A stretch of 5,910 bases of DNA from DASYAN01 sp036501345 (GCA_036501345.1 DASYAN010000150.1:1-5910), one strand, 5' to 3'. Shown: positions 1 to 5,313, counted from the stretch's first letter. Translations and numbers: made by a program. The notes: generated by a model from the letters alone, not told the origin.

Positions 1-102
1 ACCTTGGCGGCTGTTCGTCGCAATTCCCAAGACCGTCATTGGTTACGACACCATGATATCAGCTTTCAGCTCTCTGCTACTCCTGACAATCTCGCTGCCT
101 GA
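1..102 (+). CDS. Possible C-terminal end of an upstream gene (partial)
   Basis: Frame 1 is open from the window edge to a TGA at 100-102 and encodes 33 residues ending ...SFQLSATPDNLAA. I do not recognise the family. The stop lies 41 bases before the preferred start of the sigma factor, so this could be the upstream member of the same transcription unit. Frame 2 is also open here, to a TAG at 119-121, so the choice of frame is weak. I prefer frame 1 because its residue mix (charged and polar, few hydrophobic runs) looks like an ordinary soluble protein tail and because its stop does not overlap the next gene. Confidence 0.35.
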   Translation, partial: TLAAVRRNSQDRHWLRHHDISFQLSATPDNLAA

Positions 103-130
103 AGCAGACTCTTGTGGCTAGCTATTTCAC

Positions 131-136
131 AGGTGG
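131..136 (+). promoter_or_regulatory. Shine-Dalgarno site deciding a TTG start for the sigma factor
   Basis: AGGTGG at 131-136 is followed by a 7-base spacer and TTG at 144. The other in-frame candidates, GTG at 114 and ATG at 162, have no comparable purine-rich site at the right distance. This is the main reason for placing the sigma factor start at 144. Confidence 0.5.
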
Positions 137-143
137 AAAAACC

Positions 144-842
144 TTGACCCTTTCATCAGAAATGACTGATGGTGCACTCATTGAGCTGATTCTCACGGGA
201 GAGCAAAGAGCATTCGAAACGCTGGTTTCCCGCTATCAACATTCTTTATTCAATTTTTTGTGTCACTTTCTCTATAATTCTGAACTAGCCGCTGATGTTT
301 TACAAGATGTTTTTGTGAAGCTCTACACATCCCTTTCAACATTACATACTGATCAGCCCTTAAAGCCTTGGCTCTTCCAGATAGCACGTAATCGTGCATT
401 AGATGAATTACGTCGGAAACATCCCATTGCCTTTTCCCAACTCGAGGTGACTGAAGAGGAAAATGACCTCTCTCCAGTAGAAATCTTGCCCGACCGCGAT
501 CCATTGCCTGAAGAACTTGCAGAAAACCATGAACTTGAGCAGGCTCTTCAAAACGCGATTGAAGCACTCCCCGCCAAGTTTCGTCAAGTCGTTCTCTTGC
601 GCTATGTGGGACAAATACGTTTCAAGGAAATTAGTTCGGTCCTTCACATGCCCGAGGCAACAGCTAAGACCTATTTCCAAAGAGCACGTCCCCTTTTAAA
701 GCACGCTCTCTCTTCTTGTCGATATGGTTCAGATGAATGTGAAACTTCTGTGTCCATATTAACAAAGAAAGCATTGTCGAGAAGAGCTTCTCTGTGTTTG
801 AATCTTCCCTTGAAAGAACTAGAGAAAAGGATGTCAGTCTAA
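144..842 (+). CDS. ECF-type RNA polymerase sigma factor (sigma-70 family)
   Basis: This is a cytoplasmic transcription initiation factor expected to direct RNA polymerase to a small set of promoters. It has 232 residues from the TTG at 144; a GTG start at 114 would add 10. Sigma-70 region 2 spans about residues 24-92, with the typical DVLQDVFVKLY stretch and the conserved PWLFQIARNRALDELRRKH segment. An acidic linker (about 97-130) leads to region 4 (about 131-190), where LPAKFRQVVLLRYVGQIRFKEI and the following residues form the helix-turn-helix for the -35 element. About 40 residues follow region 4, including two or three Cys, so the protein is somewhat longer than the usual ~190 residues of ECF factors. 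No anti-sigma gene is adjacent; a DUF1003 membrane protein begins 14 bases after the stop. The family call is firm. The regulon and inducing signal cannot be read from the sequence. Confidence 0.9.
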   Translation: MTLSSEMTDGALIELILTGEQRAFETLVSRYQHSLFNFLCHFLYNSELAADVLQDVFVKLYTSLSTLHTDQPLKPWLFQIARNRALDELRRKHPIAFSQLEVTEEENDLSPVEILPDRDPLPEELAENHELEQALQNAIEALPAKFRQVVLLRYVGQIRFKEISSVLHMPEATAKTYFQRARPLLKHALSSCRYGSDECETSVSILTKKALSRRASLCLNLPLKELEKRMSV

Positions 843-856
843 GAAGGATAGGCTTC

Positions 857-1288
857 ATGCCACAACGAAAGCAATCACCCACGATCACGTCTCAAGAAGG
901 CTTCCAAATTCACAATATTGAAGAGATTATTCACCTGGAACAACGTGATAGGATCGCCATGAGTCTCAGTGACAAAATTGCAGATACAATCACGGCATTT
1001 AGTGGAAGCATGATCTATGTCGGCATCCATATCCTCTGGTTTGGGCTATGGATGCTTTGGAACGCTGGGTGGCTGAAGCTCAAACCGTTTGATCCTTTCC
1101 CCTACAGCCTCCTTACCATGATTGTTTCCTTAGAAGCTATTTTTCTTTCTGCATTTGTCCTGATCAGTCAAAACAAGCAGGCACTGCAAGCCGATAAACG
1201 AGCAAAAATCGACTTACAAGTGAATATGATAGCCGAACGAGAAACAACCAAACTGATTGCCATGGTAGCAGAAATTCAACAGCATTAA
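857..1288 (+). CDS. DUF1003 family integral membrane protein
   Basis: This 143-residue protein matches the DUF1003 pattern (COG4420-type predicted membrane protein). A soluble N-terminal part (1-45) precedes two hydrophobic helices, about 47-71 (rich in Trp: ILWFGLWMLWNAGW) and 82-104. The family hallmark PFDPFPYSLLTMIVSLEAIF lies at 77-96 and is followed by LSAFVLISQN. The tail is charged, probably helical and cytoplasmic (107-143: KQALQADKRAKIDLQVN...). The biochemical role of the family is not known. ATG at 857 is preferred because AAGGA at 844-848 lies 8 bases upstream; an in-frame ATG at 794 would place 21 atypical residues inside the sigma gene. The 14-base gap and the Shine-Dalgarno site immediately after the sigma stop suggest an operon. 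An anti-sigma role would be novel and has no support beyond position. Confidence 0.92.
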   Translation: MPQRKQSPTITSQEGFQIHNIEEIIHLEQRDRIAMSLSDKIADTITAFSGSMIYVGIHILWFGLWMLWNAGWLKLKPFDPFPYSLLTMIVSLEAIFLSAFVLISQNKQALQADKRAKIDLQVNMIAERETTKLIAMVAEIQQH

Positions 1289-1582
1289 GGAATCCTCCTC
1301 TCATCATTTCCTTGATAATCTCTTTCTTCCAATAATACTTGAAGATGAATAGCGAATGCAAGTTCTCGATGCCTAAGGACTTAAGGTTATCCTGACTATG
1401 TTTCGAGCCGATTTCCTCGATCTTTTCTGAGCATGTGGAGTATACGGCTGAGTATCCAAATTGAACCTTATCCCGTAATCTAAAGAGGATCATATTTCAA
1501 GCAAATGATCCTCCTGGCTTGAAGTCCATGTCTATGTTCTAAGAAGTTAGAATCTGCAAAGACTAGAAAAAGGAGAAAAATA
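1289..1582 (+). other. Intergenic region upstream of the stress-type small gene
   Basis: These 294 bases have no convincing gene. The minus-strand open frame crossing the left half overlaps the DUF1003 gene antisense and has no recognisable domain. The region contains the inverted repeat at 1485-1513 and ends with the Shine-Dalgarno site AAGGAG at 1570-1575 of the next gene. I could not find a convincing sigma-70-type -35/-10 pair, so the promoter for the small gene may be of another type, for example one read by an ECF sigma factor. Confidence 0.5.
1485..1513. repeat. 9-bp inverted repeat upstream of the small stress-type gene
   Basis: GAGGATCAT (1485-1493) and ATGATCCTC (1505-1513) are perfectly complementary around an 11-base loop. 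No U-run follows on either strand, so it is not a typical intrinsic terminator. It lies 70-98 bases before the start at 1583, a plausible place for an operator or a leader hairpin. Confidence 0.5.
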
Positions 1583-1819
1583 ATGGCAGAAAACCAAAAG
1601 CATCAGCAAAGACCTGAGGAGAGAGATCCTCAGAAACATAACCACCAAGAGGCTGGCCATGTAGGTGGTGTAGCTGCTCAAGAGAGTGGTCATGCGCATC
1701 ATTTAACAGATAAAGAGAGACGTGAAGGTGGTCAAGCTGTTCAAGAGAGCGGTCATGCCCATCAGCTTACCAAAGCGGATGCCAAAAAAGGTGGCAAGCA
1801 CTCTCACCAAGATAAGTAG
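1583..1819 (+). CDS. Small His-rich KGG-type (stress-induced repeat) protein
   Basis: This 78-residue, very hydrophilic protein lacks Cys, Phe, Tyr, Trp and Ile, so it is probably disordered. Residues 28-48 and 49-69 form two 21-residue repeats of the form GG-x-A-x-QESGHAH-x-LT-x6, closed by GG at 70-71. This resembles the GG-x-AA...G-x-AH-x-x-T pattern of bacterial KGG or stress-induced acidophilic repeat proteins (GsiB/YciG-like), which accumulate under general stress. The repeat is a variant: it lacks the aromatic KEFY-like part and has 11 His in 78 residues, so metal or nucleic-acid binding is conceivable. The start is secure: AAGGAG at 1570-1575 lies 7 bases before ATG 1583. It is preceded by a 294-base gap, so it is probably its own transcription unit. 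The family assignment is by pattern only; the function is inferred. Confidence 0.8.
   Translation: MAENQKHQQRPEERDPQKHNHQEAGHVGGVAAQESGHAHHLTDKERREGGQAVQESGHAHQLTKADAKKGGKHSHQDK
1664..1789 (+). repeat. Two tandem 63-bp coding repeats
   Basis: Unit 1 (1664-1726) and unit 2 (1727-1789) begin at Gly-Gly codon pairs. They share a conserved core: CAAGAGAGTGGTCATGCGCA in unit 1 against CAAGAGAGCGGTCATGCCCA in unit 2. The differences within the core are at third codon positions, which suggests duplication followed by selection on the protein. Confidence 0.8.
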
Positions 1820-1849
1820 TCATCATAACAAGGCTCTACAGTCGAATAA

Positions 1850-1885
1850 CCTGACGCGTTTGGAAATACTTCCAAACGCGTCAGG
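1850..1885. terminator. Perfect 16-bp hairpin, possible terminator of the small gene
   Basis: CCTGACGCGTTTGGAA (1850-1865) pairs completely with TTCCAAACGCGTCAGG (1870-1885) around a 4-base ATAC loop, 31 bases after the stop of the KGG-type gene. The stem is strong enough to stop transcription, but no U-tract follows (CATGTAACG). A classical intrinsic terminator is therefore not certain; it may be a transcript-end or RNA-stability structure, or a repetitive extragenic palindrome. The core ACGCGT occurs a third time at 1892-1897. Confidence 0.6.
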
Positions 1886-1928
1886 CATGTAACGCGTCGA
1901 AGTCCATCATTAGAATAACCGGGGTGCA

Positions 1929-2057
1929 GTGGCGAAAGCTGAAATGATAGAAAAAGCCCGCGCTACCATCGCCAAAGCCCGGCAGGTACACCAGCCAGCA
2001 CGGCAACCATCCGTCCCTGAACCAGAGCAAGATAGAGATATAGAACCAGACCTATAA
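1929..2057 (+). pseudogene. Short orphan reading frame, possible gene tail (remnant)
   Basis: A frame open from just after a TAG at 1911-1913 runs to TAA at 2055-2057. From GTG at 1929 it encodes 42 residues: a helical Lys/Ala/Glu-rich part (AKAEMIEKARATIAKARQ) and a Pro/Gln/Glu-rich tail ending DRDIEPDL. The alternating charged helix and acidic tail look like a true protein C-terminus. There is no usable Shine-Dalgarno site: a GGGG run at 1921-1924 is too close to the GTG. I do not recognise the family. It could be a decayed 3' end left by a rearrangement, an unrecognised micro-gene, or chance. Confidence 0.3.
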
Positions 2058-2084
2058 AGTTCATCCATCTGAATGTTTCCCATA

Positions 2085-2108
2085 TGCCCACTCCCTCTTT
2101 TGTGGGCA
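2085..2108. terminator. Weak hairpin after the orphan frame
   Basis: TGCCCAC (2085-2091) pairs with GTGGGCA (2102-2108) around a 10-base pyrimidine loop that includes TTTT, and is followed by GTTTAGC. A 7-bp stem with a short T-run could be a weak terminator 27 bases after the stop at 2057. Chance occurrence is possible. Confidence 0.3.
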
Positions 2109-2142
2109 GTTTAGCATACTCTTATTCCCTCCAACAGGCCTG

Positions 2143-2222
2143 CAGTATAGCGCTCAGCTCATCGCGTATATACCTCCAATAGCTAACTGTAAATAGATGT
2201 CCAGGTCTCATTTGTTGCCCCA
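2143..2222 (+). pseudogene. comEC: Out-of-frame remnant of the comEC Competence domain
   Basis: The main comEC frame begins only at 2193, after a TAA at 2190-2192. Just upstream, another frame (codons from 2143 to the TAG at 2194-2196) reads SAQLIAYIPPIANCK. The main frame from 2196 then reads DVQVSFVAPLANIL. Joined, these resemble the conserved ComEC stretch of the form AQ-x-A-x-x-P-x-x-x...xVSfvaPLANll. This indicates that at least one frameshift near 2191-2196 has separated the segments. A further shift near 2153-2157 may join an ACSIAL-like frame. The remaining N-terminal part of ComEC (the OB-like domain and most membrane helices, several hundred residues) is not in the window upstream. 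Confidence 0.5.
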
Positions 2223-3470
2223 TTGGCTAATATTCTGACTGTGCCCTTGCTGGGAGTGCTAGTTATGCTGGGTATACTTGTCTGCGCTGCAGGCATTTTT
2301 TTTGCCCCGTTAGCATGGTTCTGTGGTTTGGTCGCCTGGCCTATACTCTGGTATGTTTATAGGATCGTACAGTGGTGTGTGCAGGTACCAGGAGCATATA
2401 TACTGCTTCCACAAAATGTAGACCCACATCTCGCATGGTGCTATTATCTACTTCTGGCTCTGCTGGTAGGAATGTTACTCTGGCGTTGGCCCACTTTAGC
2501 CACAGATAACTCTACACATATAGGCAGCGAGATGGCATCACCACTAGCGAGGGGGTTCTCCCGACGCACATGGCGCCTAGTACAGCTAGCTGCGGCAGTC
2601 TTGATCATTGTGGGCACTGGCATCAATATGTTGATAACACGACCTAATGGTGATCTGACTGTTACATTTCTCTCCGTTGGTCCAGCCAATCAACCACCAC
2701 AGGGTGAGGCTATCCTGGTGCGGACACCTGAGGGGAAGACTATGCTGATTGATGGTGGAATGGATGCCGCATCGTTATCACAAGCTCTGGATAGCCAATT
2801 GCCACCCTGGCAACGTTCACTCGATATCGTGTTACTTACTTGCCCCAGACAGGATCATCTAGCAGGATTACAGGATATTGTTACACGCTATGCCATTGGA
2901 GATGTAATCGATGCAGGCATGCTCCATCCCAATACAACCTATGCACTCTGGCGACGTACTATAAGTGAGCGCAACCTTCGGTATACTCAGGTTGTCCAGG
3001 GTAATACTATCTCTTTGGGGGGTGCAACCAAACTCCAAGTGCTATGGCCAACTTCACCATTGCACTCTGGGAGCAATGAAGTGCGCGATAACGGGTTGAT
3101 CATACAACTTATAGCACCGGGTCTGCGCATGCTTCTGTTAGGTGCAAGTGCTCAGAGTGACTATGCGTTTGCAGGCCTGACAGACAGTAGAGATGCCAAT
3201 GCACTCCAGTCTGACATTGTGCAGGTAGTAGGAGAAGCAGGTAAACCTATCCCACAAACACTAGTGGATGTGTTGCAGAGAGTGCATCCTTCTCTGCTCA
3301 TTATCACACCCGCTGAACTGAGTGTAACACAACGCAAGACGGGTTCATCATCTATTATTCCTCCGTCTGGGATGGTAGATGTTGCCCAAATGATACAGAC
3401 AGCCCAGGTGGGGACACTCGAGATCACGGGTAATGATAATGGCTGGAGCGCAAACTTGGTGGGAACGTAA
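2223..3470 (+). CDS. comEC: Truncated ComEC/Rec2-like protein with degenerate MBL domain
   Basis: ComEC forms the inner-membrane channel for single-stranded DNA in natural transformation. This 415-residue frame covers only the end of the Competence domain (PLANILTVP from the extended frame, helices at about 5-28, 30-50 and 71-90), a further helix at 118-138, and the C-terminal metallo-beta-lactamase domain (about 145-415: LTVTFLSVGPANQ, then ILVRTPEGKTMLIDGG). Full ComEC is usually about 700-800 residues. The catalytic HxHxDH motif is CPRQDH (207-212), so both leading His are lost. The usual GD ligand site is GAS (307-309), and the usual HHGS is absent near 337-342. Nuclease activity is therefore unlikely. 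The TTG start at 2223 has no good Shine-Dalgarno site; ATG 2265, with GGGAG at 2252-2256, is an alternative. An N-terminal truncation with intact downstream frame suggests either a recent pseudogene or a retained domain. Confidence 0.75.
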   Translation: MANILTVPLLGVLVMLGILVCAAGIFFAPLAWFCGLVAWPILWYVYRIVQWCVQVPGAYILLPQNVDPHLAWCYYLLLALLVGMLLWRWPTLATDNSTHIGSEMASPLARGFSRRTWRLVQLAAAVLIIVGTGINMLITRPNGDLTVTFLSVGPANQPPQGEAILVRTPEGKTMLIDGGMDAASLSQALDSQLPPWQRSLDIVLLTCPRQDHLAGLQDIVTRYAIGDVIDAGMLHPNTTYALWRRTISERNLRYTQVVQGNTISLGGATKLQVLWPTSPLHSGSNEVRDNGLIIQLIAPGLRMLLLGASAQSDYAFAGLTDSRDANALQSDIVQVVGEAGKPIPQTLVDVLQRVHPSLLIITPAELSVTQRKTGSSSIIPPSGMVDVAQMIQTAQVGTLEITGNDNGWSANLVGT

Positions 3471-3487
3471 GGAGAAATTACAGCCCG

Positions 3488-3560
3488 GTTAAGCGGATAT
3501 CAGCAACACCTGCATTCAGTTGCTTCATCTATATAGTGAGCCTTCGCTTAACTGAATGCA
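3488..3560. repeat. Two overlapping, mutually exclusive inverted repeats
   Basis: TGCATTCAGTT (3511-3521) is complementary to AACTGAATGCA (3550-3560), an 11-bp arm pair with a 28-base spacer. GTTAAGCG (3488-3495) is complementary to CGCTTAAC (3545-3552), an 8-bp pair. The right arms share bases 3550-3552, so an RNA could not form both fully at once. This occupies most of the 120-base gap between the comEC-like frame and the zinc-ribbon gene. It may be a leader switch, an operator or a remnant of a small mobile element. Confidence 0.55.
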
Positions 3561-3590
3561 AGACTTGTACTAAGAGAGAGCAGGATATCC

Positions 3591-4157
3591 ATGATTTGTG
3601 AACGTTGTGGTCATGAAATAATAGGCAATTCCAGCAGCGTTCTTTGTCCTATCTGTGGAACAGTGGCCAGAAAACATACTAGAGCGCAGTCAGTTGGTAG
3701 CTATATTCAAGCTTCCCAAAACCATGCTGGAGAACAATCTACACCTCCACCCGGAGAGTTTCCCACGTCACAAACAACTTCGCAGCCTCATGGGCAATTT
3801 AGCACTAATGAGTCAGAATACACAGCGCGATCATTCCATGCAACCAATACCATCAATGCTCCTGCAACGGCAGGTTTTACCTCCGCTCGCTCATATGATA
3901 GCGCCTTAGCGGTAGAATTCATTCTCTCGCTGCTTGGTATTTTTGGCATAGGTTGGCTGCTAGCTGGTGAGACGGTAATTGGCTTCCTGCTACTTGCCTG
4001 TAGCATCCTGATTTACTGGCCAATGATGATTCTAGGCACGCTTATGACGCTTGGGTTTGGCTTAATGTGTCTGGGACCATTGGCTGTCAGTTGTGTGATT
4101 TGTAATGCCCTGTTGCTTAACCTTTGCCTGAAGCGCAAAACAGCTCGTCGGCACTGA
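3591..4157 (+). CDS. Zinc-ribbon membrane protein of unknown function
   Basis: This 188-residue protein starts with a zinc ribbon: CERC at 3-6 and CPIC at 19-22 (Cys 3, 6, 19, 22), expected to bind one zinc ion structurally. A Ser/Thr/Gln/Pro-rich, probably disordered linker covers about 27-100. The C-terminal half has three or four hydrophobic helices (about 106-124, 127-146, 147-162, 163-180) with a short basic end KRKTARRH, so it is an inner-membrane protein with the ribbon probably in the cytoplasm. The segment AVEFILSLLGIFGIGWLLAG recalls TM2-type helices, but no enzyme motif is seen. The start has AGGA at 3582-3585, 5 bases before ATG 3591. It is convergent with the recombinase gene, with only 20 bases between stops and no clear terminator. 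The function is unknown; a sensory or scaffold role is guesswork. Confidence 0.85.
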   Translation: MICERCGHEIIGNSSSVLCPICGTVARKHTRAQSVGSYIQASQNHAGEQSTPPPGEFPTSQTTSQPHGQFSTNESEYTARSFHATNTINAPATAGFTSARSYDSALAVEFILSLLGIFGIGWLLAGETVIGFLLLACSILIYWPMMILGTLMTLGFGLMCLGPLAVSCVICNALLLNLCLKRKTARRH

Positions 4158-4177
4158 TACAATCAGTCATCCGGCTC

Positions 4178-5188
4178 CTACTTCGGGAAGGCGAGACGAC
4201 GATATTTTTCCTTGGACTCTAACCAAGCTTCGTCCGAAAGGCCGAGTTTCTCACGCAAAGCCTCGAACGTGACTTCAGATTGTAGTTGTTGAACGGCAAA
4301 CGTGTCACGTAGCAATTGTAATGTTACGCGCTTTTTGATATCAGCAGCCTTCACTGCTCTACCGAGGATATAGTTTAGATTGCGATCGGTGCAGGAGAAG
4401 ATGGTATCGGTGACATAATAGGCCTTTTGATATTTTTGGAAAATAGTGGTGAATTCCGCTGGTAGTGCTAGTTTGCGCTCACGGTGTTGCTTGCCCGTTG
4501 AGGCCGGAAAGTGGACAGTGAGCATGGGCGTTTGAGGATCAGTAAGATCGATGTGATGGACCTTCAAGGCCATTAGCTCTTCCTTTTTCAGACCTGCGTG
4601 CAAAACAAGGTAGACGAGGCAATGGCAACGGGGGTCAGTAGCAGCTGCATCGAGCAGGCGTTGTACTTCATCGGCAAATAGTAACTGTGGTAGAGGAGGC
4701 AAAGGACGTTCAAGAGCTAAGCTAGCTGAAGGATCTTCGTGGATGACACCTTCACTGGTGAGCCAGGAAAAGAAGTTTTTGAGGAAAGTGACTCGACGAG
4801 CCATGGTCTTGGGTGCTGGCGTCTGACCTGACGTTCCGAATTTCAGTTTCATTAGCCAATCTGTCAGCTTTTCTTTGGTGATACGACCAATAGGTGTGTC
4901 TTGACCGACGAAATCGCTAAACATTTTCAGATCTGAGAGGAAGCATGTCACGGTGTAGTTTGATTTGCTACGTAACATCAGCTCCTGTCGGTAGGGCAGG
5001 GCGCAGGCTGCCAAGCTAGATTGATCGGTAAGTGGATTGGTACGCACCAAGGGCGGATATGCTGTCTGTGTAGGATCGGGAGGTTCTGCGATCACAGTCG
5101 AAGTACCAAAGAGACTCGATTGTAGGACTGTACTATCTTCACTCAGAGCTGTTTCAGATTGCTTCTCCTGCTCAACATCTTTTTGCAT
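4178..5188 (-). CDS. Tyrosine-recombinase-family protein with altered catalytic residues
   Basis: This 336-residue protein has an N-terminal variable, polar region (1-60), an all-helical core-binding domain (about 62-155, with PKTMARRVTFLKNFFSWL and the following EGVIHEDPSASL), and a C-terminal catalytic-type domain (about 165-336, from the linker LPPLPQLLFADEVQRLLDAA). Active tyrosine recombinases (Xer and phage integrases) use R-K-H-R-H-Y. Here the first Arg (the GLRxSEL position) is Lys201 in GLKKEEL. A Lys is present at 233. The HxxR motif is QLLR (Gln291, Arg294). The LGH motif is LGL (Leu317). The only nearby Tyr is Tyr329, three residues further than usual. Recombination activity is therefore doubtful; DNA binding may persist. 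The start is secure: AAGGAG (5195-5200) lies 6 bases before ATG. It lies downstream of ahcY on the same strand, behind a hairpin, so it is probably a separate unit. It may be a domesticated integrase. Confidence 0.85.
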   Translation of the reverse strand: MQKDVEQEKQSETALSEDSTVLQSSLFGTSTVIAEPPDPTQTAYPPLVRTNPLTDQSSLAACALPYRQELMLRSKSNYTVTCFLSDLKMFSDFVGQDTPIGRITKEKLTDWLMKLKFGTSGQTPAPKTMARRVTFLKNFFSWLTSEGVIHEDPSASLALERPLPPLPQLLFADEVQRLLDAAATDPRCHCLVYLVLHAGLKKEELMALKVHHIDLTDPQTPMLTVHFPASTGKQHRERKLALPAEFTTIFQKYQKAYYVTDTIFSCTDRNLNYILGRAVKAADIKKRVTLQLLRDTFAVQQLQSEVTFEALREKLGLSDEAWLESKEKYRRLAFPK

Positions 5189-5216
5189 ATCACACTCCTT
5201 GACAACTATAATTCCT

Positions 5217-5243
5217 AATTGGCATCATAACTAAGTGCCAATT
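5217..5243. repeat. Inverted repeat in the leader of the recombinase-like gene
   Basis: AATTGGCA (5217-5224) is a perfect inverted copy of TGCCAATT (5236-5243), separated by 11 bases. It lies between the TATAAT box and the Shine-Dalgarno site of the recombinase-like gene, where a repressor or the recombinase-like protein itself could bind. The arms and spacing resemble a paired recombinase-binding site, although core spacers of known tyrosine recombinases are usually 6-8 bases. Confidence 0.5.
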
Positions 5244-5266
5244 GTATCGGATTGCCTCTGCTTTTC

Positions 5267-5272
5267 ATTATA
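5267..5272 (-). promoter_or_regulatory. Candidate -10 box (TATAAT) for the recombinase-like gene
   Basis: The minus strand reads TATAAT exactly at 5272-5267, 78 bases before the ATG at 5188. No clear -35 hexamer lies 16-18 bases upstream; that position falls in the terminator-like hairpin. The promoter is therefore plausible but incomplete. Confidence 0.4.
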
Positions 5273-5276
5273 GCAG

Positions 5277-5313
5277 AAATCAGCCCATCCAGTATAGCCA
5301 GATGGGCTGATTT
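5277..5313 (-). terminator. Intrinsic terminator-like hairpin after ahcY
   Basis: AAATCAGCCCATC (5277-5289) is perfectly complementary to GATGGGCTGATTT (5301-5313) around an 11-base loop. The 13-bp stem has A-rich and T-rich ends on both sides, as in bidirectional terminators; reading on the minus strand it ends ATTTCTG. It lies 81 bases past the ahcY stop and upstream of the recombinase-like gene, so it probably ends ahcY transcription. Confidence 0.75.

Noticed and set aside
1..121. Second open frame (frame 2) at the left edge, ending at TAG 119-121
   Set aside because: Frame 1 gives a more typical soluble protein tail that ends before the sigma start; but the fragment is too short to exclude frame 2.
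250..699. Several overlapping open frames on both strands within the sigma factor gene
   Set aside because: The sigma-70 region 2 and region 4 signatures in the main frame explain this stretch; the others are shadows.
794..856. Upstream ATG extension of the DUF1003 protein
   Set aside because: It would overlap the sigma factor gene by 49 bases. ATG 857 has a well-placed Shine-Dalgarno site, and the family usually begins near there.
1164..1493. 109-residue open frame on the minus strand
   Set aside because: Half of it lies antisense to the well-supported DUF1003 gene, the remainder has no domain I recognise, and no good ribosome-binding site was seen.
1664..1789. CRISPR-like array suggested by the repeated segments
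   Set aside because: There are only two adjacent 63-bp units with no spacers, and they lie in frame within a coding sequence.
3655..4006. Alternative frames within the zinc-ribbon gene
   Set aside because: The main frame has the Cys-x2-Cys pairs, a ribosome-binding site and membrane helices; the alternatives have no recognisable features.
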